Notes: generated from the letters alone by a model not told the origin. Shown: positions 7,722 to 15,654, counted from the first letter of the stretch. The stretch: 42,971 bases of DNA from Candidatus Omnitrophota bacterium (GCA_018897555.1 JAHIKK010000089.1:1-42971), one strand, 5' to 3'. Made by a program: numbers and translations.

Positions 7722-8810
7722 CTATATTTTTTTTAATTTATTGATAATAGCATCTGCCATCTGCGCCGTACCCACAGCCGATGGATCAAGCGGATCAGGT
7801 TTTAAATCGTAGGTTACAGATTTCCCTTCGGCGATTACCTGCCTGACTGCTTCCTCTAAATTATCAGCTGCCTTATTTTCCTGAATATGGCGCAGCATTA
7901 AAACACCTGATAAAATCATGGCGCAAGGATTAGCCTTATTTTTTCCCTGATATTTAGGAGCAGAACCGTGCACTGCTTCAAAAACAGCCATTTGCGCGCC
8001 AATATTAGCCCCGGGAGCAACCCCTAAACCGCCGATAAGCCCCGCGCAAAGGTCCGAAATTATATCCCCATAAAGATTGGGCAGCACCAAAACATCATAA
8101 TTATGCGGTTTTTGCACCAACTGCATCGCCATATTATCCACAATCGCTTCTTCAAAAATTATTCTTCCGGCAAACTCGCCGGCAACCCGGCGGGCAACTT
8201 CCAGAAATAAACCATCAGTGAATTTCATAATATTTGCCTTGTGCACACAGGTAATTTTCTTGCGTTTATTCTCCAAAGCATACTGGAAAGCAAACCGGAC
8301 AATCCTTTCGGAAGCAAATTTAGATATCGGCTTAATGCTTATTCCGGAATCATAACGTATGCTCTTATTTGTACTCTTTTGGATCTGGGCAATCAGGCTT
8401 TGGGTTTCAGGTTTACCTTCCTGAAACTCTATTCCGGCATAAAGATCTTCGCTATTCTCCCGGATAATAACCAAATCAATATCCTTAAAGCGGCTCTTGA
8501 CTCCGGGATAGCTTTTTGCCGGACGCACACAAGCAAAAAGATCCAGGGCCTGCCTAATCGCTACATTTACGGAACGAAACCCGGTAGCAATCGGTGTAGT
8601 CAACGGCCCCTTTAGGGCAACCTTATTTTTCTTGATTGAATCCAGCGCACTCTGCGGCAGAAGCTCTCCGGTTTTCTCCAAGGCATCCTGGCCCGCCAGC
8701 GCCTTATCCCACTGAATACCAACGCCGCAAGCCTCGATGCATCTAGTAGCAGCCAGGGAAACTTCATAACCAATACCATCACCGGGAATCAAGGTTATTT
8801 TATGCTGCAT
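7722..8810 (-). CDS. icd: NAD-type isocitrate dehydrogenase (isocitrate/isopropylmalate DH family)
   Basis: Oxidative decarboxylation of isocitrate to 2-oxoglutarate is the best call. The protein (362 residues) has LIPGDGIG at the N-terminus, substrate loop GFRSVNVAIRQ, VIIRENSEDLYAGIE, VHKANIMK, and the metal/NAD region NLYGDIISDLCAGLIGGLG. The RENSEDLYAGIE block and the serine of FRSVN resemble the mitochondrial-type NAD-IDH rather than LeuB, whose equivalent contains a REL(T/L)GG-type block. Homoisocitrate dehydrogenase is the main alternative. ATG 8810 abuts the small-subunit stop (TAAATG). Neighbours (aconitase-family subunits, malate dehydrogenase) favour a TCA-cycle role. Confidence 0.88.
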   Translation of the reverse strand: MQHKITLIPGDGIGYEVSLAATRCIEACGVGIQWDKALAGQDALEKTGELLPQSALDSIKKNKVALKGPLTTPIATGFRSVNVAIRQALDLFACVRPAKSYPGVKSRFKDIDLVIIRENSEDLYAGIEFQEGKPETQSLIAQIQKSTNKSIRYDSGISIKPISKFASERIVRFAFQYALENKRKKITCVHKANIMKFTDGLFLEVARRVAGEFAGRIIFEEAIVDNMAMQLVQKPHNYDVLVLPNLYGDIISDLCAGLIGGLGVAPGANIGAQMAVFEAVHGSAPKYQGKNKANPCAMILSGVLMLRHIQENKAADNLEEAVRQVIAEGKSVTYDLKPDPLDPSAVGTAQMADAIINKLKKI

Positions 8811-9311
8811 TTAAAGTTTTAATTCTCCGTATTTTTTATAATAATTAATTATTCCGCCTTCCGCCAAAAGATCCTGCATAAATTTAGGCAAGGGTTTAAT
8901 CTCTAAATCCATACCTTTAGTTAGATTCTTCACCAACCCCTTATCTAAATCAATTTGCAACTGATCACCCTCATCAATTTTACTCGTGTCAGTTTCAATC
9001 AAGGGTAAACCGATATTAAAACCATTACGGAAAAATATACGCGCAAATTGCCCTGATAAAACCGCTACAATTCCTGCTTCTTTAATGACTAAAGGAGCTT
9101 GCTCCCGGCTGGAGCCCATGCCAAAGTTGGAACCCGCGACAATAATCGACTCACCCGGAGTAATCTTTTGCGCAAAATTAGGATCAATATCCTCCATAAT
9201 ATGTTTAGCCAACTCCTTCATGTCGGTAATGGCAAACTTATACCTGCCGGAAATAATAAAATCCGTATTAATATTATCACCGAGTTTTACGCTTTTTCCC
9301 GTGATACTCAT
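8811..9311 (-). CDS. Aconitase/isopropylmalate dehydratase family, small (swivel) subunit
   Basis: A 166-residue swivel-domain subunit of a two-subunit hydro-lyase. It has DNINTDFIISG near the N-terminus (substrate loop) and the family signature GSNFGMGSSREQAP at 60-73, followed by FARIFFRNGFN. It pairs with the large subunit encoded at 10426-11691, but pilT lies between the two genes, which is unusual. Its ATG overlaps the pilT stop as ATGA. LeuD (3-isopropylmalate), homoaconitase and split aconitase share this fold. With icd and mdh immediately downstream I lean toward citrate/isocitrate, but sequence alone does not settle it. Confidence 0.85.
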   Translation of the reverse strand: MSITGKSVKLGDNINTDFIISGRYKFAITDMKELAKHIMEDIDPNFAQKITPGESIIVAGSNFGMGSSREQAPLVIKEAGIVAVLSGQFARIFFRNGFNIGLPLIETDTSKIDEGDQLQIDLDKGLVKNLTKGMDLEIKPLPKFMQDLLAEGGIINYYKKYGELKL

Positions 9312-10354
9312 AGCTGCTTAAATTCTTCCTTATTTCTTGTTTTAGACATCGCGACATCCAAAGTAATTAATCCTCTCTGCATCAGGGTTTTAAGGCAGCT
9401 ATCCATGGTATTCATGCCATATTGTAAACCTGTCTGCATCGCGGTGGGAATCTGCTCAATCTGCTGCTCACGGATAAGATTGCGAATACTGGGGGTAGCC
9501 ACCATAATCTCCGTAGCCAACACCCTGCCCTTTCCTAAGGCATGCGGAAGCAAAAGCTGTGAAACTACTCCCTGCAAACAATCGGCAAGCTGCAATTTAA
9601 CTTGCTGCTGTTGATGCGGCGGAAAAACATCAATAATTCTGGAAACAGTTTGCGGAGCATCCGGAGTATGTAAAGTAGCTAAAACCAAGTGTCCGGTTTC
9701 AGCGGCAGTTAATGCGGTAGAGATAGTCTCTAAATCACGCATCTCCCCTACCACGATGACATTAGGATCCTGGCGCAAAGCATGCCGCAAGGCCTGAGCA
9801 AAAGAATGCGTATCCGCATAAACTTCCCGCTGCTTAATAATACTTTTTTTATTAGCGTAAATAAATTCTATGGGGTCTTCAATACAAGTAATCAAGCATT
9901 CCCGTTCGCTGTTAATCAAATCGATCATCGCCGCTAAGGTAGTGGTTTTACCCATACCCGTAGGGCCGGTGATCAAAACTAAACCGTTTGGCTTCCGCGC
10001 TAAATCCGTGATAATCTGCGGTAAACCTAGCTTCTCAACCGTAGGTATTTCGATAGGAATCCGGCGAAAAGCCCCCTCGACACTACCTTTCTGCAAATGA
10101 ATATTTACCCGAAAGCGGTCTAAACCGGGCAAAGCCAGTGAAAAATCCAATTCCATTTCCCGCTCAAAAACTTCTTTCTGGGCATTAGAAAGAACGCTAT
10201 AGAGCATCTTCTTTAAATCCTGTTTATTTAAAGTCTCCAGATTAGTGCGCACCAACCTGCCATCAATCCTTAAAATCGGTGGTTCACTCTCCGTAACATG
10301 TAAATCCGAAGCGTTTTTTTCAATACACATCAGAAGTAAATCACGAATTTCCAT
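9308..10354 (-). CDS. pilT: Type IV pilus retraction ATPase PilT
   Basis: Hexameric secretion ATPase that depolymerises type IV pili (twitching, surface sensing). It has an N-terminal PAS-like domain (about 1-100), Walker A GPTGMGKTTT at 130-139, Asp box IEDPIEF near 158, Walker B-like VVGEMRDLET at 201-210, His box TGHLVLATLHT at 220-230, and the PilT hallmark SIRNLIRE near residue 290, which separates it from PilB. The length of 348 residues is normal. Its Shine-Dalgarno sequence GAGGAGG is formed by the end of a 63-bp repeat (10361-10423). It is embedded between the two aconitase-family subunits and overlaps the small-subunit start by 4 nt, so it is cotranslated with metabolic genes. Confidence 0.95.
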   Translation of the reverse strand: MEIRDLLLMCIEKNASDLHVTESEPPILRIDGRLVRTNLETLNKQDLKKMLYSVLSNAQKEVFEREMELDFSLALPGLDRFRVNIHLQKGSVEGAFRRIPIEIPTVEKLGLPQIITDLARKPNGLVLITGPTGMGKTTTLAAMIDLINSERECLITCIEDPIEFIYANKKSIIKQREVYADTHSFAQALRHALRQDPNVIVVGEMRDLETISTALTAAETGHLVLATLHTPDAPQTVSRIIDVFPPHQQQQVKLQLADCLQGVVSQLLLPHALGKGRVLATEIMVATPSIRNLIREQQIEQIPTAMQTGLQYGMNTMDSCLKTLMQRGLITLDVAMSKTRNKEEFKQL

Positions 10355-10360
10355 TAAGAC

Positions 10361-10423
10361 CTCCTCATTTTTCCCCAGCCTCCGGCGCTTGGGGAAAAAT
10401 GACCCCGAGCTCCCGCGAGGGGA
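10361..10423 (-). repeat. 63-bp repeat, copy 1 (large-subunit gene / pilT spacer)
   Basis: One of three identical 63-bp elements. On the minus strand it starts CCCCTCGCGGGAGC after a leading T, and contains a perfect 13-bp hairpin (arms TCATTTTTCCCCA and TGGGGAAAAATGA, 12-nt loop). It ends in GAGGAG, which serves as the pilT ribosome binding site. The upstream gene end carries TGACCCC, complementary to GGGGTCA in the element. Confidence 0.9.
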
Positions 10424-10425
10424 GA

Positions 10426-11691
10426 CTAGAAATAACCTCTGGGGTCACTGATGTAACCCTTAATTGCCGAAGCCGCCACTGTTGCCGGAGAAGCTAAATA
10501 AATAAACGCCGCGGGATTGCCCATTCTACCTTTAAAATTACGGTTGGCGGTTGAGATCACGGCTTCCCCGTCACTAGGAATACCATTGTGCGTGCCCACA
10601 CAAGCTCCGCAGCCGGGGGCAACAATAACCGCGCCAGCTTTAATAAATATTTCCACCAGTCCCAGCCGCAAAGCCTCCAGATAAACCTGCCGTGAACTGG
10701 GAGCAATAATCAACTTAACCTCAGGGCTAATTTTGCGTTTATTTAAAACTTTTGCCGCCGCCTTAAAATCATCAATACGGCCGTTAGTACAGGTACCCAA
10801 AAAAGCTTCGCTAATTTTGACCTTATTTAAAGAAGAAGCCTGGGCAACATTATCTACACTGTGCGGCATAGAAATCATCGGCTTAAGCTTAGAGATATCA
10901 AATTCATAAACGCTCTCATAAAGAGCCCCTTTATCTGCGAAGATATTTTTAATCCTCTCATGCTTAACACCCTTAAGTTTTAACCAGGAAGCAGTTTTTT
11001 TATCCACCGGCATAAAACCGGCTTTAGCGCCCATTTCCACTAACATATTCGCTATGGTAAAGCGGCCGTCCATTCCTAAACTATCAATCACCGGCCCGGA
11101 AAACTCAACAGCTTTATAGGTTGCCCCATCGCTTTTTAGTTTACCGATTATATACAGGATGATATCCTTGGCAAAAACGCCGCTTTGCAATTTGCCCTTA
11201 ACGACAATTTTTATAGTCGCGGGCACCTTAAACCAATTTTTTCCGGTAGCCAAAGCGATAGCTAAATCCGTAGAACCAACACCGGTAGAAAATGCGCCAA
11301 TTGCTCCGTAAGTACAGGTATGAGAATCCGCGCCTAAAACTAAATCTCCCGGTAGAATCTTGCCGGATTCCGGGATTACCTGATGACAAACTCCGCAACC
11401 GATATCAAAAATTTCTGTTTTAAAATTCTTCGAAAAATCGCGCATCTTCTGATGCACCCGGGATACCCCTTCACTGGGACTGGGGGCACTATGGTCAATA
11501 ACCATACAAAATGCGGTCTTTATTTTTGTTACTCCCAGCTCCTTAATCCGGTCAATAATTATTGATGAAGTGCCATCCTGGCCAAAAGCAAAATCTATTT
11601 TACAAATGGCAAAATCACCCGCGGCTAAATCTTTACCAGCGTGTTTACTTAAAATTTTCTCGGCAATTGTCTTTGGCATCTTTGAAAACAT
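10426..11691 (-). CDS. Aconitase/3-isopropylmalate dehydratase family, large (Fe-S) subunit
   Basis: A 421-residue hydro-lyase large subunit that binds a [4Fe-4S] cluster. The cluster cysteines are expected in ADSHTCTYGA (near 121-130), LGTCTNGRIDD (near 298) and VAPGCGACVGTHNG (near 355). IDHSAPSPSEGV corresponds to the substrate/histidine loop. I take ATG 11691, one nt after the aspC stop; a longer reading to 11751 overlaps aspC by 59 nt, and ATG 11679 is also possible. LeuC, homoaconitase and a bacterial split aconitase share this architecture. With icd and mdh downstream and no leuA or leuB in view, aconitate hydratase is my preferred reading, at moderate confidence. Confidence 0.85.
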   Translation of the reverse strand: MFSKMPKTIAEKILSKHAGKDLAAGDFAICKIDFAFGQDGTSSIIIDRIKELGVTKIKTAFCMVIDHSAPSPSEGVSRVHQKMRDFSKNFKTEIFDIGCGVCHQVIPESGKILPGDLVLGADSHTCTYGAIGAFSTGVGSTDLAIALATGKNWFKVPATIKIVVKGKLQSGVFAKDIILYIIGKLKSDGATYKAVEFSGPVIDSLGMDGRFTIANMLVEMGAKAGFMPVDKKTASWLKLKGVKHERIKNIFADKGALYESVYEFDISKLKPMISMPHSVDNVAQASSLNKVKISEAFLGTCTNGRIDDFKAAAKVLNKRKISPEVKLIIAPSSRQVYLEALRLGLVEIFIKAGAVIVAPGCGACVGTHNGIPSDGEAVISTANRNFKGRMGNPAAFIYLASPATVAASAIKGYISDPRGYF

Positions 11692-11692
11692 G

Positions 11693-12874
11693 TTAACTAT
11701 TGATTTTACCTGCCCATTCCTGTATTCTGTCCATGCCTTTTTGCAATTCATTCATACTGGTGGCAAAACTTATTCGGATATGATCATCCATTCCAAAGGC
11801 GCTTCCCGGAATAAGACAAACATACTCTTCCTCCAGTAACCTCTTGGCAAAAGTCATTGAGTCCAAGCCGGTTTTAGAAATATTGCAAAACATATAAAAT
11901 GCCCCCTGCGGCAGGCAGAAATCCCAGCCCTTAATCTCCCTGATTCTGGCGGCTAAATAATCCCGGCGTTTGGAAAATTCCTGGCACAATTGATGCGAAA
12001 AATCATCCGGAGCGCTTAAGGCAGCCTCGGCTGCTTTCTGGGCGATAGAATTAGGATTAGAGGTTGAATGATCCTGCAGGTTGGAAATAGCGGCCGCTAC
12101 GTCAGGCGGAGCGCCAAGATAGCCGATACGCCAACCGGTCATCGAATGGCTCTTGGATAAACCGTTAACCGTAATCGTTAAATTATAGATATCTTTATTA
12201 AAACCGGCAATGGATTCATGTTTTAAGCCGTCAAAAGTAATCTTTTCATAAATCTCATCACTGATCACAAAGATATTTTTCTCTACGCAGATTTTAGCAA
12301 TTCCGGCTAATTCCTCTTTATTGTAAACCGAACCCGCGGGGTTTGACGGGCTATTCAAAATCAAGATTTTGGTTTTAGGAGTAATGTGTTTGAGCAGGTC
12401 TTTAACGGAGATTTTAAAATTATTTGCCGCAGTTGTCTTGATAAAACGCGGAGTTGCCTCGCAAAGGTTAACCATCTCCGGATAGCTCACCCAGTAGGGC
12501 AAGGGGATGAGTACCTCATCAGAGCGGTTGGAGAGCACCATCAGCGCGTTATAAATACTATGCTTTGCCCCGTTAGAAACAATGATTTGATCGGGCGCGT
12601 ATTCTAAAGAATTATCTTTTTTAAATTTCTGACAAATGAGCTTTTTTAATTCCGCGGTGCCGGTGGTAGGGGTATACTTGGTAAATCCTGACTGGATTGC
12701 CTGAATTGCCGCCTCCTTGATAAAATCAGGAGTATCAAAATCCGGCTCCCCGGCGGCAAAATTAATAATATCCTTACCTGCGCTTTTAAGCTTTTTGGCT
12801 TTAGAGGTGATTGCTAATGTTGAAGATGGATTTATTTTTTTCAGGCGCTCAGCAAGCCTTGTATCTATTTTCAT
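11693..12874 (-). CDS. aspC: Aspartate aminotransferase, class I PLP-dependent
   Basis: Transfers the amino group between aspartate and 2-oxoglutarate. It is a fold-type I enzyme of 393 residues with AAGEPDFDTP (40-49), YTPTTGTAELK (67-77), NSPSNPAG (174-181), DEIYE (206-210), the PLP lysine K241 in NGLSKSHSMTGWRIGY, and a C-terminal RISFA block containing the carboxylate-binding arginine. These motifs fit the Ib subgroup, which often also uses prephenate. It is the first gene after rplQ and joins the ribosomal superoperon to the TCA genes, supplying the oxaloacetate/2-oxoglutarate link. No clear Shine-Dalgarno sequence precedes ATG 12874; the spacer is occupied by a long hairpin. Confidence 0.92.
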   Translation of the reverse strand: MKIDTRLAERLKKINPSSTLAITSKAKKLKSAGKDIINFAAGEPDFDTPDFIKEAAIQAIQSGFTKYTPTTGTAELKKLICQKFKKDNSLEYAPDQIIVSNGAKHSIYNALMVLSNRSDEVLIPLPYWVSYPEMVNLCEATPRFIKTTAANNFKISVKDLLKHITPKTKILILNSPSNPAGSVYNKEELAGIAKICVEKNIFVISDEIYEKITFDGLKHESIAGFNKDIYNLTITVNGLSKSHSMTGWRIGYLGAPPDVAAAISNLQDHSTSNPNSIAQKAAEAALSAPDDFSHQLCQEFSKRRDYLAARIREIKGWDFCLPQGAFYMFCNISKTGLDSMTFAKRLLEEEYVCLIPGSAFGMDDHIRISFATSMNELQKGMDRIQEWAGKINS

Positions 12875-12888
12875 AAAAGTTTTTCTTT

Positions 12889-12934
12889 ACCCCGTTAGAA
12901 GTCCCGTGACACGGGGTGTCACTTCTAACGGGGT
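12889..12934. repeat. Long palindrome between rplQ and aspC
   Basis: A 46-bp inverted repeat with perfect 14-bp outer arms (ACCCCGTTAGAAGT and ACTTCTAACGGGGT) and an inner GTGACAC/GTGTCAC hairpin. It fills most of the 64-nt rplQ-aspC spacer. On the transcribed strand it is followed by AAAGAAAAAC, not by T residues, so it is more likely a repeat element or an RNA processing/stability structure than an intrinsic terminator. Part of it (AGAAGTGACACC) resembles the rpsC-rplP spacer repeat. Confidence 0.8.
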
Positions 12935-12938
12935 GAAT

Positions 12939-13508
12939 TTATAAAGAATCACTTTTCTTCTTAAATATCGTCCTTAAGCCGCCCATAAACTTCTTCTGCG
13001 GCTTTTTTTCGTCAACCGGTTTATCTTTAAGCGTTACCTTGGATTCCTTTTTGGGTTCCGGCAGAGATTTGGCCTCGGCGGTCTCAATATCCTCGACAGC
13101 TGCTTGCGGTTTTGCTTCTTTAGCCGGCTTTGATTTCTTGGCTTCTTTAATCTTTAATTCGGTAAGCTCAAAAATAACCATTTCGGCATTATCCCCGCGG
13201 CGCTTACCTAAACCGATAATCCTGGTAAAACCACTACTGCGTTTGGCAAAACGCGGCGCAATTTCATTAAAAAGCAGATTCACCAACTTATGCTCACCCA
13301 AAACTTTTTGCGCTTGCCTGCGGGCAAAAAGCGTATTTTTCTTACCCAAAGTTATGAGTTTTTCAATCATCTGCTTACTGGCTTTGGCCCTAGTTAAAGT
13401 AGTTTTAATACTTTGGCAGATGACCATATTCCTAGCCAAACTCCTGATCGTTGCGTCATGCCAACTAGTAAAACGACTTAATTGCAGCCTTTTCTTTGCG
13501 TGTCTCAT
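12939..13508 (-). CDS. rplQ: Large ribosomal subunit protein bL17 with long C-terminal extension
   Basis: bL17 lies near the polypeptide exit tunnel. Residues 1-118 are the normal core (MRHAKKRLQLSR, then a REPEATed helix pair through GDNAEMVIFEL). Most bacterial L17 proteins stop near here, whereas this one continues about 70 residues to 189 with a Lys/Glu/Pro/Ala-rich, probably disordered tail ending in FMGGLRTIFKKKSDSL, which could form a short amphipathic helix. It is the last ribosomal gene of the superoperon, six nt after rpoA. No frameshift is needed to explain the tail, which stays in frame to the stop at 12939. Confidence 0.96.
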   Translation of the reverse strand: MRHAKKRLQLSRFTSWHDATIRSLARNMVICQSIKTTLTRAKASKQMIEKLITLGKKNTLFARRQAQKVLGEHKLVNLLFNEIAPRFAKRSSGFTRIIGLGKRRGDNAEMVIFELTELKIKEAKKSKPAKEAKPQAAVEDIETAEAKSLPEPKKESKVTLKDKPVDEKKPQKKFMGGLRTIFKKKSDSL

Positions 13509-13514
13509 TTTAGT

Positions 13515-14507
13515 TTAACCCTTCTTTATTTTCTTAGGATCAACCTGCATCCCTAAAGTAACTCCCATGCCCACCAGGAGCTCCTGAATCTCGGTAAGAG
13601 ATTTTTTACCAAAGTTCTTAAAGTTAAGCATCTCCTCTTCGCTTCTCTTAACTAAATCGGCAATCGTCTTAATCCCTGCTTCCCTTAAACAATTAGAACT
13701 TCTAACTGAAAGTTCAAGCTCCGAAATCGGCAGCTTTAATTTCTCATACAAGACTGCATCTTCCTTGGTCATTTCCGGTTCTTCTTCCGCGATATCCTCA
13801 GGTAACTGGCCAAAACTTACAAAGATATCCAAATGCCTTTGCAGAATATTAGAGCCGTAAAGCAAAGCATCTTTAGGATTAATGCTGCCATTGGTCCAAA
13901 TTTCAAGAATCAACTTATCATAATCCGTACGCTGGCCTACACGGGTATTCTCCACAAAATAATTAATCTTCTTAATCGGTGTAAATATTGAATCGATGGC
14001 AATGAAACCGGCAGCCTTATCTTCTCTTTTATTCAACTCGCCGGCGACATAACCCCGGCCGCGCGCTACCTCCATCTCAATATTCAGCTTGGTATCTTTG
14101 GTAAGGGTGGCAATATGCAATTCGGGATTAATGATCTCGATTGTCTCATCTGCCTGGATATCCTTAGCTTTAACGATGCCCTTCTTATCCGCTTTTAGAT
14201 AAATTGTTTTAGGAATCTTGGAATGAGAATTTAAAACTATACTTTTAATATTCAAAATAAGTTCCGGGACATCCTCCAGAATACCGGGGATAGTCGAAAA
14301 CTCATGAGAGATTCCGGCAATTTTAATCGCGGTAACCGCGCTACCCTCGATAGAAGAAAGTAGGACCCTTCTTAAAGAATTGCCCAAAGTTACGCCATAT
14401 CCTCTTTCAAAAGGAGCCGCCTGGAACTTTCCGTAAGTATCAGTATAGGTTGACTCGTCACATTCAAGCTTTTTAGGAAACTGAAAATCTCTCCATTTTA
14501 TTCCCAT
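13515..14507 (-). CDS. rpoA: RNA polymerase alpha subunit
   Basis: A 330-residue alpha subunit. The N-terminal dimerisation/assembly domain (about 1-230) has GYGVTLGNSLRRVLLSS near 38-54. A flexible acidic linker (EEEPEMTKED) leads to the C-terminal domain (about 255-315), with LSVRSSNCLREAGI and FGKKSLTEIQ, which contacts UP elements and activators. Length and domain order are standard. It lies in the usual alpha-operon position between rpsD and rplQ. The start ATG 14507 has a strong GGGGGG-containing Shine-Dalgarno region just upstream. Confidence 0.98.
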   Translation of the reverse strand: MGIKWRDFQFPKKLECDESTYTDTYGKFQAAPFERGYGVTLGNSLRRVLLSSIEGSAVTAIKIAGISHEFSTIPGILEDVPELILNIKSIVLNSHSKIPKTIYLKADKKGIVKAKDIQADETIEIINPELHIATLTKDTKLNIEMEVARGRGYVAGELNKREDKAAGFIAIDSIFTPIKKINYFVENTRVGQRTDYDKLILEIWTNGSINPKDALLYGSNILQRHLDIFVSFGQLPEDIAEEEPEMTKEDAVLYEKLKLPISELELSVRSSNCLREAGIKTIADLVKRSEEEMLNFKNFGKKSLTEIQELLVGMGVTLGMQVDPKKIKKG

Positions 14508-14556
14508 CTTTCCCCCCTGATTATATTTGATAAAACCGCTTAATTAATTTCCTTCT

Positions 14557-15186
14557 TTATTTGGAATACAACTCAACGATCAACTGCTCTTGTATCGGTT
14601 GCTGAATATCGGTTTTTTCCGGAAGCCTTAAAACCTTCCCCTTCATTTCCGCGGCGCTAAATTCCAGCCAACTGGGGACGGTCCTATCCTTAGAAAGCTC
14701 CAGATTATCCTTAATCTTGATCTTAACCTTATCCTTAGCCTTAATTTCAACCAGATCATCCTTATCCACTAAATATGACGGAATATTAACCCGCCGGGAA
14801 TTAACCGCGATCAAATTATGCCTGACAATCTGGCGCGCCTGGGAGCGTGAAATACCCATTCCCATACGAAAAACCACATTATCGAGCCTACGCTCTAATA
14901 ATTGTAAAAGCACCTTACCGGTTACCCCTTTAGTCTTAGAGGCAACTTCGAAATATTTACGGAACTGTCTTTCCAATACCCCGTAAATTCTTTTAACCTT
15001 TTGTTTTTCTTTCAGTTGTACTCCGTAATTAGAAAGTTTCTGCCTGCGGCCCTGTCCATGCTGGCCCGGCGGATACGCTCTTTTAGCTGCTGCGCATTTT
15101 TCAGTCTGGCATTTAGTCCCTTTTAAAAACAGTTTCTCGCCTTGCCTGCGGCATAACCTGCAAACTGCACCAATATAGCGGCCCAT
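14557..15186 (-). CDS. rpsD: Small ribosomal subunit protein uS4, zinc-site form
   Basis: uS4 (209 residues) nucleates 30S assembly at the 16S 5' domain and often represses its own operon. The N-terminal cysteines C9, C12, C26 and C31 form the zinc-binding motif of the C+ version. The S4 RNA-binding domain runs through RRLDNVVFRMGMGISRSQARQIVRHN (about 93-118, quoted in parts: RLDNVVFRMG, SRSQARQIV). It sits three nt after rpsK. The 49-nt spacer to rpoA is AT-rich and holds a TATAAT-like hexamer with no matching -35 box. Confidence 0.98.
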   Translation of the reverse strand: MGRYIGAVCRLCRRQGEKLFLKGTKCQTEKCAAAKRAYPPGQHGQGRRQKLSNYGVQLKEKQKVKRIYGVLERQFRKYFEVASKTKGVTGKVLLQLLERRLDNVVFRMGMGISRSQARQIVRHNLIAVNSRRVNIPSYLVDKDDLVEIKAKDKVKIKIKDNLELSKDRTVPSWLEFSAAEMKGKVLRLPEKTDIQQPIQEQLIVELYSK

Positions 15187-15189
15187 AAA

Positions 15190-15579
15190 TTAGACTCTCC
15201 TTTTCTTCTTAGGACGGCAACCGTTATGAGGAATAGGCGTTACATCCTTAATTAAAGTTACCACCAAACCCGCTGCCTGAAGCGCGCGGATTGCTGACTC
15301 TCTGCCAAAACCCGGGCCCTTCACATAAACTTCCAATTCTTTAACCCCCACCTCTTTAGCCTTACGCGCAGCATCAGTAGCGGCCACCTGAGCGGCAAAA
15401 GGGGTAGATTTTTTAGAACCGCTGTAACCGACGGTACCCGGAGCGCTCCAGGCTAAAACATTACCCTGTTTATCGGTTATCGTAATGATCGTATTATTAA
15501 AACTTGCCTGAATATGCGCAATTCCACTGGTTACACCCCGAGCGATTTTTTTCTTTTTTGCCTTTTCTTTTGTTGCCAT
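15190..15579 (-). CDS. rpsK: Small ribosomal subunit protein uS11
   Basis: uS11 (129 residues) sits on the 30S platform near the decoding-site mRNA path. It has [17 protein letters not shown] near residue 20, [12 protein letters not shown] near 56, and the conserved C-terminus [18 protein letters not shown]. Its leader is filled by the second copy of the 63-bp repeat, whose terminal GAGGAG lies about 13 nt before ATG 15579, a long but usable spacing. It is followed closely by rpsD. Confidence 0.98.
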   Translation of the reverse strand: MATKEKAKKKKIARGVTSGIAHIQASFNNTIITITDKQGNVLAWSAPGTVGYSGSKKSTPFAAQVAATDAARKAKEVGVKELEVYVKGPGFGRESAIRALQAAGLVVTLIKDVTPIPHNGCRPKKKRRV

Positions 15580-15591
15580 TTTATTTTATAT

Positions 15592-15654
15592 CTCCTCATT
15601 TTTCCCCAGCCTCCGGCGCTTGGGGAAAAATGACCCCGAGCTCCCGCGAGGGGA
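15592..15654 (-). repeat. 63-bp repeat, copy 2 (rpsM / rpsK spacer)
   Basis: Identical to the copies at 10361-10423 and 24800-24862 and in the same orientation relative to transcription. It contains the 13-bp perfect hairpin and ends with GAGGAG ahead of rpsK. The flanks outside the 63 bp are unrelated to those of the other copies apart from one or two bases. Confidence 0.9.

Noticed and set aside
7722-8810. 3-isopropylmalate dehydrogenase (LeuB) for the isocitrate dehydrogenase-like gene
   Set aside because: The substrate loop and the RENSEDLYAGIE block match the NAD-isocitrate dehydrogenase group better than LeuB.
9099-9614. Long plus-strand open frame (also those near 20296-20796, 22686-23189 and 24783-25283)
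   Set aside because: These lie wholly or mostly opposite well-recognised minus-strand genes, lack family motifs and start signals, and are frame shadows.
12889-12934. Intrinsic terminator ending the ribosomal superoperon
   Set aside because: The stem is strong, but the transcribed strand continues AAAGAAAAAC with no T-run.
14508-14556. TATAAT hexamer in the rpsD-rpoA spacer as an internal promoter
   Set aside because: There is no recognisable -35 box at 16-18 nt, and transcription from it would start at the rpoA ribosome binding site.
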